A stretch of 64,000 bases of DNA from Roseobacter ponti (GCF_012932215.1 NZ_CP048788.1:1922001-1986000), one strand, 5' to 3'. Counted from the first letter of the stretch, positions 1 to 9,454 are shown. The notes: generated by a model from the letters alone, not told the origin. Numbers and translations are program-made.

Positions 1-1340
1 ACCTCAATATCGAGGTCAGTGATCTTTTTCCTGAGCGTGTTCCGGTTAATCCCAAGTAAATCCGCACATTTTGCCTGATTTCCGCCGGTGGCTTCCAGAG
101 CGATTTCGATCAGGGGGGCCTCGACCTCCCTGAGAATCCGCGCATAGAGCCCTGCCGGCGGCAGCATATTGCCGTGCAGATCGAAATACCGGCGCAGGTG
201 CCTCTCCACCGACGCCCCCAGCTTTTCGGTGTTCCCCGCCGCACGCATCGGTTCCAGATCAGGCTGCGCGCCCAGCACCTGCTCGACTTCTGTGGCTGTG
301 ATCTCAGCCGCGCGGCTGGTCAGCCCGAGCCGGCGGATGGCATTTTCAAGCTGGCGGACGTTGCCGGGCCAGGAATAGTTGCGGAAAATCGTGGCGGCCT
401 CAGCGGACAACGTGCGCGGTGATGAACCTGCCGCTTCGGCGCGGCCCAGAAAGTGCTCGGCCAGCAGCGGGATATCGTCGACGCGCTCGCGCAGCGCCGG
501 CACCGTCAGAGTGGCGCCGGTCAGACGGTAATAGAGATCCTTGCGCATCTTACCTTTTTCCATCGCGGTATTCAGGTCGGACTGGCTGGTGGCCAGAAAG
601 CGCGGCGAATAATCGCCGGGCGTGTCCATCATCCGCACCAGACGCGCCTGCAGCTCGTCGCTCAGATCGCTTATCTCATCGATAAGGAGCGTGCCGCCCT
701 TGACGCGCGCAAGAAGCCTCACAGGGCCTTCGAGCTCTTCCAGATCGGTGCCGTTGGCGGGCACAAAGGGCAGGTTCCGCCGGTCGGAGAAGTCGTGGAT
801 CGCGCGCGCGATCAGCGATTTTCCGGTCCCGGATTCGCCCCAGATCAGGACCGGCAGATCAGTGTTCATCACCCGGGCGATGATCCGGTAGAGCGACTGC
901 ATGACCGCGGTGCGCCCGACCAGCGGCAGATCGTCGGGTTTGTCATCAGAAGGGTGTGGCGCGCGCCGGCTGTGCGCGCGGCTTTCGAGCGCGCGCGCGG
1001 TGCGCTTCATCAGATCGGGCAGATCGAACGGCTTGGGCAGGTAGTCATAGGCCTCGGCCTCAGCGGCCTGAATGGCCGTCATAATCGTGTTCTGTGCCGA
1101 GATGACGATAACCGGCAACCCGGGCCGGTCGGCGGATATTTTGGGCAGCATCTCCAGCCCGTTGCCGTCAGGCATCATCACGTCCGAGATCACCACATCG
1201 CCTTTGCCCTCGCCCACCCAGCGCATCAGCGTCGTGAGGCTTGACGTGGCATGCACTTTGCAGCCCGCGCGGGTCAGCGCCTGGGTCAGAACCGTGCGGA
1301 TCGTGCGGTCGTCATCGGCAACCAGTACTGTGCCATCCAT
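1..1340 (-). CDS. ntrC: Nitrogen regulation response regulator NtrC (NR-I), 3' end cut by window edge
   Basis: Two-component response regulator that activates nitrogen-assimilation genes when phosphorylated by NtrB. Translating the minus strand from the ATG at 1340 gives about 446 residues. The receiver domain has the acidic pocket near residues 9-11, the phospho-acceptor Asp53 (ISDVMMPDG) and Lys103 (YLPKPF). The AAA+ domain has Walker A GESGTGKS at about 168-175 and Walker [10 protein letters not shown] Fis-type helix-turn-helix with [19 protein letters not shown] lies near the end. The segment that should carry GAFTGA, the sigma-54 contact loop, is absent: the sequence passes from [17 protein letters not shown] to [12 protein letters not shown]. 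Rhodobacter capsulatus NtrC is known to lack this loop and to work with the housekeeping RNA polymerase; that this protein does the same is inferred. The start lies 3 bases after the ntrB stop. Only about ten residues should be missing off the edge. Confidence 0.95.
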   Translation of the reverse strand, partial: MDGTVLVADDDRTIRTVLTQALTRAGCKVHATSSLTTLMRWVGEGKGDVVISDVMMPDGNGLEMLPKISADRPGLPVIVISAQNTIMTAIQAAEAEAYDYLPKPFDLPDLMKRTARALESRAHSRRAPHPSDDKPDDLPLVGRTAVMQSLYRIIARVMNTDLPVLIWGESGTGKSLIARAIHDFSDRRNLPFVPANGTDLEELEGPVRLLARVKGGTLLIDEISDLSDELQARLVRMMDTPGDYSPRFLATSQSDLNTAMEKGKMRKDLYYRLTGATLTVPALRERVDDIPLLAEHFLGRAEAAGSSPRTLSAEAATIFRNYSWPGNVRQLENAIRRLGLTSRAAEITATEVEQVLGAQPDLEPMRAAGNTEKLGASVERHLRRYFDLHGNMLPPAGLYARILREVEAPLIEIALEATGGNQAKCADLLGINRNTLRKKITDLDIE

Positions 1341-1343
1341 GTC

Positions 1344-2432
1344 TTAAACCTCCTGAGAAATGTCCGGCGCGTCCTCTTTGGGTGCGCGCGCCAGTGAAAT
1401 GCGAAAAACAGTGTGCCCGGGCACCGAAGTTACGGAAATCCAGCCGCCGTGATCGGAAATGATCTTGCTGACGAGGGCGAGGCCGAGGCCGGTGCCGTTT
1501 TCACGGCCCGAGACAAAGGGATCGAAAACGTCGCCTTTGATGTTCTCCGGCAAACCGGGTCCATCATCGATAATCTCGATCTGCAAAGGCAGCGACTGGC
1601 CGGACCCGTCCGAGCGTCGCAGCCGGAAAGAGTGCTCGAAATAGCTGCGCAGCCGGATTGTACCCCGCGCCCCTCCCGATGCCTCGGAGGCATTTTTCAG
1701 CAGGTTGAGTACCACCTGAAGCAGCTGATCCGGATCGCCGAAGGCCATCGGCAGGGAGGGGTCATAATCCTCGATGATCTTCATATGTGCACCAAACCCG
1801 AGCAGTGCCGAGCGGCGTGCGCGGTCCAGCACATCGTGAATGTTTACCGGGCGGAAATCGGGTGCGGAGAGATTGCCGAACTGCTCGACCTGGCTCAGCA
1901 GTTTTACGATGCGGCGGCTTTCCTCCACGATCAGATCCGTCAGCTCAAGATCTTCGGCGCCGAGGTTCATGCTGAGCAGTTGTGCAGCCCCGGTTATACC
2001 TGCCAGCGGGTTTTTGATCTCATGGGCCAGCATCTCAGCCATGCCGATGGCGGATTTGGCGGCAGCCTTCACCGAATGGTTCTGCGTCATCCGGCCGGCC
2101 AGTTCGCGCGGCGAGATCATCAGGATCATATGGCCGGGATGATTGGCCAGCGGGGCGACCTGCAGATTTGACTGCATCGGCGCGCGCGACCCGCCGCCCA
2201 CATCCACGTCGTTCACAAACAGGGGTGTGCCCGCCTCGCGCGCCCGCTCAAAGGCATTCTCGAGCGGGTCATTGACCGCGATCTGGTCCCAGACGGGCGT
2301 GCCGCGCACCGTTTTGGCCGAGAGGTTCAGAAAACCCTCTGCTGCGGAGTTAATATCGACAATCCGGTCGTCCGGCCCGATGATCAGCGTGGGCACCGGC
2401 AGGCTGGCCCAGATCGACTGGTCACTGTTCAT
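1344..2432 (-). CDS. ntrB: Nitrogen regulation sensor histidine kinase NtrB (NR-II)
   Basis: Cytoplasmic histidine kinase/phosphatase that controls NtrC in response to PII signalling. The 362-residue protein has an N-terminal PAS-like domain (about 10-110), then the H-box AEMLAHEIKNPLAG with the phospho-acceptor at His137. The C-terminal ATPase domain has an N-box (LLKNASEA), a G1 box (IDDGPGLPE) and a G2 box (GTGLGLALV). There is no membrane segment, as expected for NtrB. Its ATG overlaps the dusB stop in an ATGA junction, and ntrC follows after 3 bases, so the three genes are translationally coupled. This gene order is the classic nifR3-ntrB-ntrC operon of Rhodobacter. Confidence 0.97.
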   Translation of the reverse strand: MNSDQSIWASLPVPTLIIGPDDRIVDINSAAEGFLNLSAKTVRGTPVWDQIAVNDPLENAFERAREAGTPLFVNDVDVGGGSRAPMQSNLQVAPLANHPGHMILMISPRELAGRMTQNHSVKAAAKSAIGMAEMLAHEIKNPLAGITGAAQLLSMNLGAEDLELTDLIVEESRRIVKLLSQVEQFGNLSAPDFRPVNIHDVLDRARRSALLGFGAHMKIIEDYDPSLPMAFGDPDQLLQVVLNLLKNASEASGGARGTIRLRSYFEHSFRLRRSDGSGQSLPLQIEIIDDGPGLPENIKGDVFDPFVSGRENGTGLGLALVSKIISDHGGWISVTSVPGHTVFRISLARAPKEDAPDISQEV

Positions 2433-3409
2433 GCCGCGACCTCCGGGCAGGCATCACAGGCCATGGCGATCAGGCGCAGTACAGACCTGCTGTCATCTGC
2501 GGTCAGCACCGCGCGGCGCAGATCCTGCGGGGTGCCGGCGGTATCCATGTACCAGCCGAGATGTTTGCGCGCGACCCGAACGCCAAGTGTCTCTCCGTAA
2601 AACGCGATGATGGCGCTGTAGTGGGCACCGACCATCTGCGCAAACTCACTGCCCGACGGGATCCGGGGGGGCGGCGTGCCATAAAGCCTGTGTGCGATCT
2701 CTGCCAGCAGCCAGGGTCGCCCGCGCACGCCGCGTCCGGCCATCACACCATCTGCGCCCGACAGCGTCAGCGCCTCAGCCGCCGATGCCGCATCGACGAT
2801 ATCGCCGTTGGCAATGACCGGGATCGAGACTGCGTCTTTTACCTGCCGGATGGCGACCCAGTCGGCGCGGCCCTTATAAAATTGACATCGGGTGCGGCCA
2901 TGGATGGTGATCATGGTAATGCCCGCCTCCTGTGCCCGTTGCGCGATCTGAGGTGCGTTCAGCATGCCCTCGTCCCAGCCGAGCCGTGTTTTCAGCGTGA
3001 CAGGAATATTAACCGCGCGCACAACAGCATCGATGAGCGTCAGCGCATGATCCGGCGTACGCATCAGCGCCGAACCGGAATAGCCCTGGGTCACCTTTTT
3101 CGCGGGACAGCCCATGTTGATGTCGATGACGGTGGCACCCTGCCCCTCGACCATCCGGGCGGCTTCGGCCATCGGGGCGGCTTCCCGGCCTGCAAGCTGC
3201 ACGGCTGTGCCGGTCGTGCCAAGGCCAAGCTCGGCTTTTTCGCGGCTGCCGGGGCGTGCGTTGAGCATGTCATGGCTCGCCACCATCTCGGAGACAACGA
3301 GGCCCGCACCGAAAGACGCAACCAGATTGCGGAACGGCAGGTCGGTGATTCCGGCCATGGGTGCCAGCAGAACCGGAGGTGTCATTTTGAAAGGCGGGGC
3401 AAGAGCCAT
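2429..3409 (-). CDS. dusB: tRNA-dihydrouridine synthase DusB (NifR3)
   Basis: FMN-dependent enzyme that reduces specific uridines to dihydrouridine in the tRNA D-loop. The 326-residue protein starts with the family hallmark VLLAPMAGITDLPFR. The catalytic Cys101 lies in DINMGCPAKKV, and LKTRLGWDE, ITIHGRTR and VIANGDI form the FMN-binding TIM barrel. It is the first gene of the dusB-ntrB-ntrC operon and its stop overlaps the ntrB start. The name nifR3 in Rhodobacter comes from this position; the enzyme itself is not a nitrogen regulator. The region from 3410 to 3591 separates it from the divergent ispD and must hold both promoters. Confidence 0.97.
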   Translation of the reverse strand: MALAPPFKMTPPVLLAPMAGITDLPFRNLVASFGAGLVVSEMVASHDMLNARPGSREKAELGLGTTGTAVQLAGREAAPMAEAARMVEGQGATVIDINMGCPAKKVTQGYSGSALMRTPDHALTLIDAVVRAVNIPVTLKTRLGWDEGMLNAPQIAQRAQEAGITMITIHGRTRCQFYKGRADWVAIRQVKDAVSIPVIANGDIVDAASAAEALTLSGADGVMAGRGVRGRPWLLAEIAHRLYGTPPPRIPSGSEFAQMVGAHYSAIIAFYGETLGVRVARKHLGWYMDTAGTPQDLRRAVLTADDSRSVLRLIAMACDACPEVAA

Positions 3410-3591
3410 CGCGTGCTTAATCCTTGTGCAGCATCCGTATCCCTATCAATATCGTTGGTTTTGCTCAATATTGCAGGGGATTGCAGGCCCCTTCCCGCGC
3501 ATGATTGCCTGTTTTTTAGGCGTTGAGCCCGGGTGATTGCCACCGTCTCTGCAAAGCCATAGACATTCCTGAGTGAAGACAGGGAGTTGGC

Positions 3592-4269
3592 ATGAGCGTC
3601 GGAGTGGTCATCGTTGCCGCAGGGCTTGGCACACGGGCCGGCGGCGGGGTGCAGAAACAGTGGCGACCGCTTGCGGGGGCCACTTCTGTACATCATGCGC
3701 TGCAGGCTTTTGCCGCGCATCCGGCAATTGAGACCGCCGTTCTGGTCCTGCATCCCGATATGACTGACAGCCCGCAGGCCGCCGGTATGCCGTCCGCGCT
3801 GATTGTATCCGGCGGCACCACCCGCAGTCAGTCAGTGCTGGCGGGTCTTGAGGCGCTTGAGGGCCGGTGCGACCGCGTGTTGATCCACGATGGCGCACGT
3901 CCCTGTGTTTCGCGTGCCGTGATCGATGGTGTTCTGGCGGCGCTCGAGCATGATGTGGCTGCGGCCCCGGCCCTGCCGGTGGTTGATGCGCTCTGGACAG
4001 GCGGCAAAGGCGGTGACGTCACCGGCCTTGCGGACCGCACCGGGCTTTACCGGGCACAGACACCCCAGGGGTTCCGTCTCGATCTCATCCTTGCTGCGCA
4101 CCGTGCGCATCCGGAAGGGGCCGATGATGACGTGGCGCTCATGCTGCGCGCAGGGCACCGGGTGCAGATCACTGCCGGTGACGAAGACAATCTCAAAATC
4201 ACCCATCCCGCCGATTTTGCGCGGGCCGGACGCATACTGGAGGCACGTGATGGACATCAGGCTGGGTAA
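3592..4269 (+). CDS. ispD: 2-C-methyl-D-erythritol 4-phosphate cytidylyltransferase IspD
   Basis: Third step of the MEP pathway: couples CTP with methylerythritol phosphate to give CDP-ME and pyrophosphate. The 225-residue protein has the nucleotide-binding loop [14 protein letters not shown] (about 11-24), then [23 protein letters not shown] and RAQTPQGFR, all typical of IspD. The start ATG has AGGGAG about 7 bases upstream. Its last 20 bases overlap the start of ispF in another frame. Many alphaproteobacteria carry a fused IspDF; here the two enzymes are separate, and each has its own start and stop. Confidence 0.97.
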   Translation: MSVGVVIVAAGLGTRAGGGVQKQWRPLAGATSVHHALQAFAAHPAIETAVLVLHPDMTDSPQAAGMPSALIVSGGTTRSQSVLAGLEALEGRCDRVLIHDGARPCVSRAVIDGVLAALEHDVAAAPALPVVDALWTGGKGGDVTGLADRTGLYRAQTPQGFRLDLILAAHRAHPEGADDDVALMLRAGHRVQITAGDEDNLKITHPADFARAGRILEARDGHQAG

Positions 4270-4729
4270 CGGATTTGACGTACACGCCTTCGGGCCCGGC
4301 GAGCATGTCACGCTCTGCGGGGTTGCGATCCCGCATGATCACGGGCTGGTCGGCCATTCGGATGCGGATGTGGCGATGCACACCGTGACCGATGCGATTT
4401 ACGGGGCGCTGGCGTGCGGCGACATCGGACAGCACTTCCCCCCCTCTGATCCGCAGTGGAAAGGAGCGCCGAGTGAGATTTTCCTGCGCCACGCTGTTGA
4501 TCTGGCCCGCAGCGGAGGCTTTGAGATTTCGAATATAGACTGCACTCTGATCTGCGAGTTGCCAAAGATCGGCCCGCATGCGAACGCGATGCGCGAAAAT
4601 ATGGCGGCGCTTACGGGGCTGGATCTGACGCGCGTATCGGTCAAGGCCACAACGTCAGAGCGGCTTGGGTTCACCGGGCGCGGCGAGGGCATCGCCTGTA
4701 TCGCGACAGCCGCGCTGGTGAAGGCATGA
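4250..4729 (+). CDS. ispF: 2-C-methyl-D-erythritol 2,4-cyclodiphosphate synthase IspF
   Basis: Fifth step of the MEP pathway: cyclises CDP-ME 2-phosphate with release of CMP. From the ATG at 4250 it encodes 159 residues, the normal family length. It begins [14 protein letters not shown], with metal ligands Asp10 and His12. The motif [20 protein letters not shown] supplies the third metal ligand, and [19 protein letters not shown] is the C-terminal signature. An open frame continues upstream through ispD, but the IspF homology begins at this ATG. The stop overlaps the pgpA start (ATGA). Confidence 0.97.
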   Translation: MDIRLGNGFDVHAFGPGEHVTLCGVAIPHDHGLVGHSDADVAMHTVTDAIYGALACGDIGQHFPPSDPQWKGAPSEIFLRHAVDLARSGGFEISNIDCTLICELPKIGPHANAMRENMAALTGLDLTRVSVKATTSERLGFTGRGEGIACIATAALVKA

Positions 4730-5220
4730 GCGGCCTGGCGAAGCTCATCGCGACGGTTCTGGGGGTCGGATACATCCGCCCAGCCCCGGGCACCTGGGGC
4801 TCGCTTGTGGCGCTGCCCTGGGCCTGGCTGGTGCATGTTCTGGGCGGCTTCCCCCTGTTGCTGATCGGGGTTCTCGTGGCCTTCGCCAAGGGCTGGTGGG
4901 CCACCTCGGTCATGACCCGTGACGGCGACGATCATGACCCGTCAGAAATCGTTATCGACGAGCTGGTTGGCCAGTGGATCGCATTGCTGCCGCTCTCCTA
5001 TGCTGCCTGGTCCATGGGCATCAGCATGCTGGTGATGTGGCCGGGCTGGATCGCGGCCTTTGCGTTTTTCCGACTCTTTGACATCTGGAAACCAGGGCCT
5101 GTCGGATGGGCCGACCGGCGTGGTGACGCGCTCGGGGTGATGCTCGATGATGTGATTGCCGGTATCTTTGCCGCTCTGGGCGTGCTGGCGCTGGCGGGTC
5201 TCTATCACGGGGTGCTCTGA
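4726..5220 (+). CDS. pgpA: Phosphatidylglycerophosphatase A
   Basis: Integral inner-membrane phosphatase that converts phosphatidylglycerophosphate to phosphatidylglycerol. The 164-residue protein has the family motif [11 protein letters not shown] near residue 17, the acidic stretch [14 protein letters not shown] (about 71-84) and DIWKPGP followed by [17 protein letters not shown] near the C-terminus. Several hydrophobic segments lie between these. It overlaps ispF by an ATGA junction and is followed one base later by the GTG start of cinA, so it is part of one transcript from ispD to cinA. Confidence 0.95.
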   Translation: MSGLAKLIATVLGVGYIRPAPGTWGSLVALPWAWLVHVLGGFPLLLIGVLVAFAKGWWATSVMTRDGDDHDPSEIVIDELVGQWIALLPLSYAAWSMGISMLVMWPGWIAAFAFFRLFDIWKPGPVGWADRRGDALGVMLDDVIAGIFAALGVLALAGLYHGVL

Positions 5221-5221
5221 G

Positions 5222-5689
5222 GTGAGCCTCGCGCAGGATATTCTCGACCGGGCCCGGGCGGCGGGCGTGATGATCGCCACCGCGGAGAGCTGCACCGGCG
5301 GTATGATCGCAGCGGCTCTCACCGATATTCCGGGATCATCGGCAGTCTTTGACCGTGGTTTTGTGACCTATACCAATGGCGCAAAGCGGGAGATGCTCGG
5401 CGTGCGGGCCGACACGCTCAAAGTTCATGGCGCGGTATCCGAAGAGGTGGCGCGCGAGATGGCGACAGGCGCATTGAAGCACGCAAAGGTCGCCCTGGCG
5501 GTTTCAGTGACAGGCATCGCGGGTCCCGGCGGTTCAGAACACAAGCCCGAAGGCCGCGTCTGTTTCGGGCTCGCAAAGCCGGATCATACTTTCACGGAAA
5601 CCATCGAATTCGGCGCTCAGGGCCGGGACAAAGTACGCGCTGCGACCCGCGATCACGCGCTGCGCCTGCTGCTGGACGCCCTGCGCTAA
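5222..5689 (+). CDS. CinA-family nicotinamide-nucleotide amidohydrolase
   Basis: Predicted to deamidate nicotinamide mononucleotide to nicotinate mononucleotide (PncC activity), recycling NAD breakdown products. From GTG 5222 it gives 155 residues, the length of a stand-alone CinA C-terminal domain. Motifs seen are ATAESCTGGMIAAALT near the N-terminus, VTYTNGAKREMLGV and AVSVTGIAGPGG. The N-terminal COG1058 domain of full-length CinA is absent, which is usual for this short form. I chose GTG 5222 because it follows the pgpA stop directly and places the conserved start correctly; a further upstream start would lie inside pgpA. The 3' end overlaps ratA, which converges from the other strand, by 4 bases. 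Confidence 0.92.
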   Translation: MSLAQDILDRARAAGVMIATAESCTGGMIAAALTDIPGSSAVFDRGFVTYTNGAKREMLGVRADTLKVHGAVSEEVAREMATGALKHAKVALAVSVTGIAGPGGSEHKPEGRVCFGLAKPDHTFTETIEFGAQGRDKVRAATRDHALRLLLDALR

Positions 5690-6135
5690 CTCCGGCCGTG
5701 CAGGTCTGCGGCGCGGGCCTCAAAGGCGCGCACGATCCGGTGCATTGCCTCGTTGAATACCACGCCGATCAGCCTTTGCAGGATCATGTTGCGAAAGGCA
5801 AAATCCACAAAGAACGATACGTTGCAGCCCCCTTCGGTATCTTCGAACGCCCAGTTTGATTTCATGTACCGGAACGGCCCGTCGAGATATTCGGTGTCGA
5901 TTTTTTTGTCCCTGGGCATCAGTTCAACGCGGCTGGTGAAACGCTCGCGGAAAACCTTGAAGCTGATCACCAGATCGGCCTCCATGATCTCCCGGTCGCC
6001 CTGCTGCGTGACCGAGCGCACCCGCGCCGCCGAGCACCATGGCAGAAACTCCGGATAGCTGCCGACATCGGCCACCAGGTCATACATCTGTTGTGCGGTA
6101 TAGGGGAGTTTTCGGGTTTCAGAATGGGTTGGCAT
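5686..6135 (-). CDS. RatA/Coq10-type polyketide cyclase (START-like) protein
   Basis: The 149-residue protein has the START/SRPBCC fold typical of the RatA and COQ10 families. It begins MPTHSETRKLPYTAQQMYDLVADVGSYPEFLPWC and ends with FAFRNMILQRLIGVVFNEAMHRIVRAFEARA. Family members bind ubiquinone or help its function in respiration (Coq10), while E. coli RatA was described as blocking ribosome subunit association. In an aerobic alphaproteobacterium the Coq10-like role seems likelier, but the sequence does not decide it. It converges on cinA and diverges from hpt. Confidence 0.85.
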   Translation of the reverse strand: MPTHSETRKLPYTAQQMYDLVADVGSYPEFLPWCSAARVRSVTQQGDREIMEADLVISFKVFRERFTSRVELMPRDKKIDTEYLDGPFRYMKSNWAFEDTEGGCNVSFFVDFAFRNMILQRLIGVVFNEAMHRIVRAFEARAADLHGRS

Positions 6136-6202
6136 TGATTTGTCACGCGAGGTTGGTTAGCCATCCATGTCTCAAGTCTGTCCCTGAATTCAAGGTCTGT
6201 CG

Positions 6203-6745
6203 ATGTCCGCGCGTCCATATGTCATAGACGAGATGATCTCCGCCAAGGCCATCGCAGCGCGTATCGAAGAACTCTGCCGGGAAATTCAGGAAGAATTTCA
6301 GGGCACTGACAAGCTGGTGGTGGTTGGTCTGCTGCGCGGCAGTTTCGTTTTTATCGCCGATCTGGTGCGGGAACTTGACCTGCCGATCGAGGTCGATTTT
6401 CTCGAAGCTTCCAGCTATGGCGACGGAATGGAAAGCAGTCGGGAAGTCCGTATTCTCAAAGACTTACGGGGCGCAATTGAAGGGCGCGATGTGCTGGTGG
6501 TTGAAGACATCGTCGACACCGGGCACACGCTTAATCACGTCACAGGGCTGCTGAAAAGCCGCCAGCCTGCGCGGCTGAAATCCATCGCACTGCTCGACAA
6601 ACCGAGCCGGCGCGAGGTTGATTTTAAAGCAAGCTGGACGGGCTTTGAGATACCGGATGAATTTGTCGTCGGATACGGGATCGATTTTGCACAGCGAAAC
6701 AGGAATCTGCCCTTTATCGGATCTGTGCGCTTTACTGATGCCTGA
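6203..6745 (+). CDS. hpt: Hypoxanthine phosphoribosyltransferase
   Basis: Purine salvage enzyme that makes IMP (or GMP) from hypoxanthine (or guanine) and PRPP. The 180-residue protein has the PRPP-binding motif [17 protein letters not shown] (about 98-114), the early loop [12 protein letters not shown] and the C-terminal [22 protein letters not shown]. Length and motifs match bacterial Hpt. It is divergent from ratA across a 67-base gap and lies 12 bases upstream of a small membrane-peptide gene. Confidence 0.96.
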   Translation: MSARPYVIDEMISAKAIAARIEELCREIQEEFQGTDKLVVVGLLRGSFVFIADLVRELDLPIEVDFLEASSYGDGMESSREVRILKDLRGAIEGRDVLVVEDIVDTGHTLNHVTGLLKSRQPARLKSIALLDKPSRREVDFKASWTGFEIPDEFVVGYGIDFAQRNRNLPFIGSVRFTDA

Positions 6746-6757
6746 GCGGCGTCACTC

Positions 6758-6925
6758 ATGAACCTGCGCTGGCTTGTCCGGATGTCGGTCTGGCTGCGCC
6801 GCCCGCCATCGCGCGCACGGGTATATCTGATACTGGCAGTGGTCGGAGTCGGTCTGCTGATCGTGGCAGCAGAACGTGCCGGCTGGTGGCCGGAGGCAAT
6901 GACAACGCAGAAAATCCGTCTTTAG
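6758..6925 (+). CDS. Small single-pass membrane protein, 55 residues, function unknown
   Basis: A 55-codon frame from ATG 6758 to TAG 6925. The product starts with a basic segment (MNLRWLVRMSVWLRRPPSRAR), has one hydrophobic helix (VYLILAVVGVGLLIVAA, about 22-38) and a short tail ending in TTQKIRL. This is the pattern of a single-pass inner-membrane peptide with the N-terminus inside. It lies 12 bases after hpt and 76 bases before the cytochrome c' gene. I recall similar short proteins beside hpt in other Rhodobacterales, but I could not confirm this. Function is unknown. Confidence 0.65.
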   Translation: MNLRWLVRMSVWLRRPPSRARVYLILAVVGVGLLIVAAERAGWWPEAMTTQKIRL

Positions 6926-7001
6926 CGAGCAAAGCTTCGTCAAATTGTCGCAGAGCACTAAATACTGCGGCAGTCACTTTCTGATCAAAGGACGGATAGT
7001 C

Positions 7002-7484
7002 ATGAAAAAACTTTTGCTACTCCCTCTCAGTTCCGCTCTGGCACTCGCCGCACTGGCTGGTACGGCCACGGGCGACGGACATGCGGATAAGGCCCTGACT
7101 GCGGCCATCGAAGCGCGTCAGGCGCAGATGACGCTGATCAGCTATAACCTCGGTATTCTCGGCGCGATGGCCAAGGGCGAAGCAGATTATGATGCAGCGA
7201 CTGCCACCGCGGCGGCCACCACCCTTTCGGATGTGGCGCGGCTGAACCGGTCTCTGCTCTGGCCGGAAGGGTCTGTGCAGGGTGAGGTGCCTGAGACGCG
7301 CGCCAAAGCCGAAATCTGGAGCGATGCGGCCGGCTTTGAGAAATCGTCGGAAGATCTCGAAGCGGCAGCAGATGCGCTTGTCGCCGCTGCCGGGACGGAT
7401 CTTGCCGCCGTGCAGGCCGCTATGAAAGCTGCCGGCGAGTCCTGCAGCGCCTGTCACAAAGCCTATCGCGGCCCGCGCAACTAG
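7002..7484 (+). CDS. Cytochrome c' (cytochrome c-prime)
   Basis: Periplasmic four-helix-bundle c-type cytochrome. The 160-residue precursor has a signal peptide (MKKLLLLPLSSALALAALAGTATG) and a single heme site, CSACH, near the C-terminus, followed by KAYRGPRN. That heme position is characteristic of class II cytochromes c. Members of the family bind NO and are linked to resistance to nitrosative stress; the exact role here is inferred only. ATG 7002 starts the signal peptide directly. The diheme cytochrome gene follows after 8 bases, so the two are probably cotranscribed. Confidence 0.9.
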   Translation: MKKLLLLPLSSALALAALAGTATGDGHADKALTAAIEARQAQMTLISYNLGILGAMAKGEADYDAATATAAATTLSDVARLNRSLLWPEGSVQGEVPETRAKAEIWSDAAGFEKSSEDLEAAADALVAAAGTDLAAVQAAMKAAGESCSACHKAYRGPRN

Positions 7485-7492
7485 GCCGCAGG

Positions 7493-8383
7493 ATGGCGGG
7501 CGCATTCTTCAGGGCGATAGTCTTTGCAGGTCTTGTCGGGGCGGCGGCACTCTGGTGGATCACCCGCCCCGCCCCTTTGCCCGACGGCCCGGAACTGGCT
7601 CAGGGTGATGCGGAGGCAGGCGCGCTGGTGTTTGCCGCCGCAGGATGCGCCTCCTGCCATGTTACACCGGGCGCGCCCGGGACAGAGCAACCTGTACTGG
7701 CAGGGGGCAGGGCTTTTGAAACGCAGTTCGGCACATTCTTCGCGCCCAATATCACGCTGGACCCAGAGGCGGGCATCGGCGGCTGGAACCAGGCGGAATT
7801 CGCGCATGCCCTGCGAGAAGGCGTTTCACCCGAAGGCCGGCATTACTATCCCGCCTTTCCCTATACCGCCTACGCGCAGATGACACCAGGGGATGTCGCG
7901 GATCTCTACGCCTATATGCAGCACCTCCCGGCCAGTATGGAACAAAGCAAACCACATGACCTGCCCTTCCCGGTGTCAGTGCGCCGTACCCTCGGGGTCT
8001 GGAAGCTCCTCGGACAACGTGAGGATTTTCATCTTCAGGGGGATCTCAGCCCCGAAGAGATGCGTGGCCGGTATCTGGCCGAAGCGCTGGGGCATTGCTC
8101 AGAATGCCACACGCCCCGCAACGCGCTCGGGGTCCCGGACCGTGACCGATGGCTGGCGGGGGCGCCCTCGCCCACAGGTAAAGGCAAAATTCCCAATATC
8201 ACGCCGGGCGTGCTTGACTGGTCAGAGGCGGATCTTGTGGCCTATTTCACCACCGGGCTCACGCCGGACTATGACAGCGCCGGGGGTGATATGGCTGTGG
8301 TCGTGGAAAACCTCGCCCTGCTGCCCGACAGCGACCGCGCAGCGCTTGCAGCCTATCTCCTGCGGATCGAAACAGTGCGCTGA
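7493..8383 (+). CDS. Membrane-anchored diheme cytochrome c
   Basis: The 296-residue protein has an N-terminal hydrophobic anchor (FFRAIVFAGLVGAAALWWI) and two c-type heme sites, CASCH at about residue 52-56 and CSECH at about 203-207. The sequence APNITLDPEAGIGGWNQAEF after the first heme and IPNITPGVLDWSEADL after the second are typical of the diheme cytochromes that accompany alcohol, aldehyde or gluconate dehydrogenases. No dehydrogenase gene is nearby, so its electron donor is unknown. It follows cytochrome c' after 8 bases, which suggests shared expression. The convergent lipA ends 4 bases downstream. Confidence 0.88.
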   Translation: MAGAFFRAIVFAGLVGAAALWWITRPAPLPDGPELAQGDAEAGALVFAAAGCASCHVTPGAPGTEQPVLAGGRAFETQFGTFFAPNITLDPEAGIGGWNQAEFAHALREGVSPEGRHYYPAFPYTAYAQMTPGDVADLYAYMQHLPASMEQSKPHDLPFPVSVRRTLGVWKLLGQREDFHLQGDLSPEEMRGRYLAEALGHCSECHTPRNALGVPDRDRWLAGAPSPTGKGKIPNITPGVLDWSEADLVAYFTTGLTPDYDSAGGDMAVVVENLALLPDSDRAALAAYLLRIETVR

Positions 8384-8387
8384 GCGC

Positions 8388-9347
8388 CTATGCCAGCCCG
8401 AGCTTTTTGTTACGCGCCGCGCGCAGGCGGGCAAAATCATCGCCGGCGTGATAGCTTGAGCGCGTCAGCGGCGTCGCCGAGACCATCAGAAACCCTTTGC
8501 CGTAGGCCGCTTTTTCATAGGCTGCGAATTCGTCCGGATGCACGAAACGATCAACTCTGTGATGTTTCGGCGTGGGCTGCAGATACTGGCCGATGGTCAG
8601 AAAATCGATGTCCGCGGCGCGCATGTCTTCCATCACCTGAATGACAGCCTGGCGGTCTTCTCCCAGACCGACCATTATGCCCGATTTGGTGAACATCGAC
8701 GGGTCCAGTTCCTTCACGCGCTGCAGAAGCCTCAGTGAGTGGAAATAGCGCGCGCCGGGCCGGACTTCGGGGTAGAGACCGGGCACCGTTTCGAGGTTGT
8801 GATTGAAAACATCCGGGCGCGCCTCGACCACCAGCTCCAGCACGGACGGGTCGCAGCGGATGAAATCGGGTGTCAGAATCTCGATTGTCGTGCCGGGGCT
8901 GCGATGCCGGATCGCGCGGATCGTCTGGGCAAAGTGATCGGCGCCACCGTCTTCGACGTCATCACGGTCTACCGAGGTGATGACCACATGGTTCAGCCCG
9001 AGCTTTTCCACCGCATGGGCCACGCGTCCGGGCTCGAAGGCATCGAGCGCCTCGGGCGGCTTGCCGGTGGCGATGTTGCAGAAGGTGCAGGCACGGGTAC
9101 AGACCTCGCCCATGATCATCATCGTAGCGTGGCCCTGGCTCCAGCATTCACCGACGTTCGGGCAGCCCGCCTCTTCGCAGACCGTCACCAGGCGGTTTTC
9201 GCGCATGATTTTCGCGGTCTCGGTATAGCCCTTGCCGCCCGGCGCCTTCACCCGGATCCAGTCGGGCTTTTTCGGCTGCGGGTTGTCGGGGCGCCGCGCC
9301 TTTTCAGGGTGGCGTTGCTCGGGAATTTTCAGATCGCGCGGGGCCAT
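8388..9347 (-). CDS. lipA: Lipoyl synthase LipA
   Basis: Radical-SAM enzyme that inserts two sulfurs into octanoyl groups on 2-oxoacid dehydrogenases and the glycine cleavage H protein. The 319-residue protein has the auxiliary cluster motif [13 protein letters not shown] and the radical-SAM motif [10 protein letters not shown], followed by [17 protein letters not shown] and [20 protein letters not shown]. All are family signatures. It starts at ATG 9347; upstream lie about 100 bases before the methyltransferase gene transcribed the same way. The partner lipB is not in the window. Confidence 0.97.
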   Translation of the reverse strand: MAPRDLKIPEQRHPEKARRPDNPQPKKPDWIRVKAPGGKGYTETAKIMRENRLVTVCEEAGCPNVGECWSQGHATMMIMGEVCTRACTFCNIATGKPPEALDAFEPGRVAHAVEKLGLNHVVITSVDRDDVEDGGADHFAQTIRAIRHRSPGTTIEILTPDFIRCDPSVLELVVEARPDVFNHNLETVPGLYPEVRPGARYFHSLRLLQRVKELDPSMFTKSGIMVGLGEDRQAVIQVMEDMRAADIDFLTIGQYLQPTPKHHRVDRFVHPDEFAAYEKAAYGKGFLMVSATPLTRSSYHAGDDFARLRAARNKKLGLA

Positions 9348-9454
9348 GGCTGTCGCTCCGGATTGAATACTGACCTATATGTACTGCCTTTGGCGGCGGG
9401 TACAACCGCCCGGGCTGTCGCAGGGCGCATGGCAGCTTTGCATCCCGGGCCCGC

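Noticed and set aside
453-1244. Long open frame opposite ntrC
   Set aside because: Antisense shadow of a clear NtrC. The composition is Arg/His/Gln-rich and it has no recognised motif.
3926-4249. N-terminal extension of ispF (possible fusion)
   Set aside because: The upstream frame lies within ispD in another reading frame and has no homology. IspF starts at 4250.
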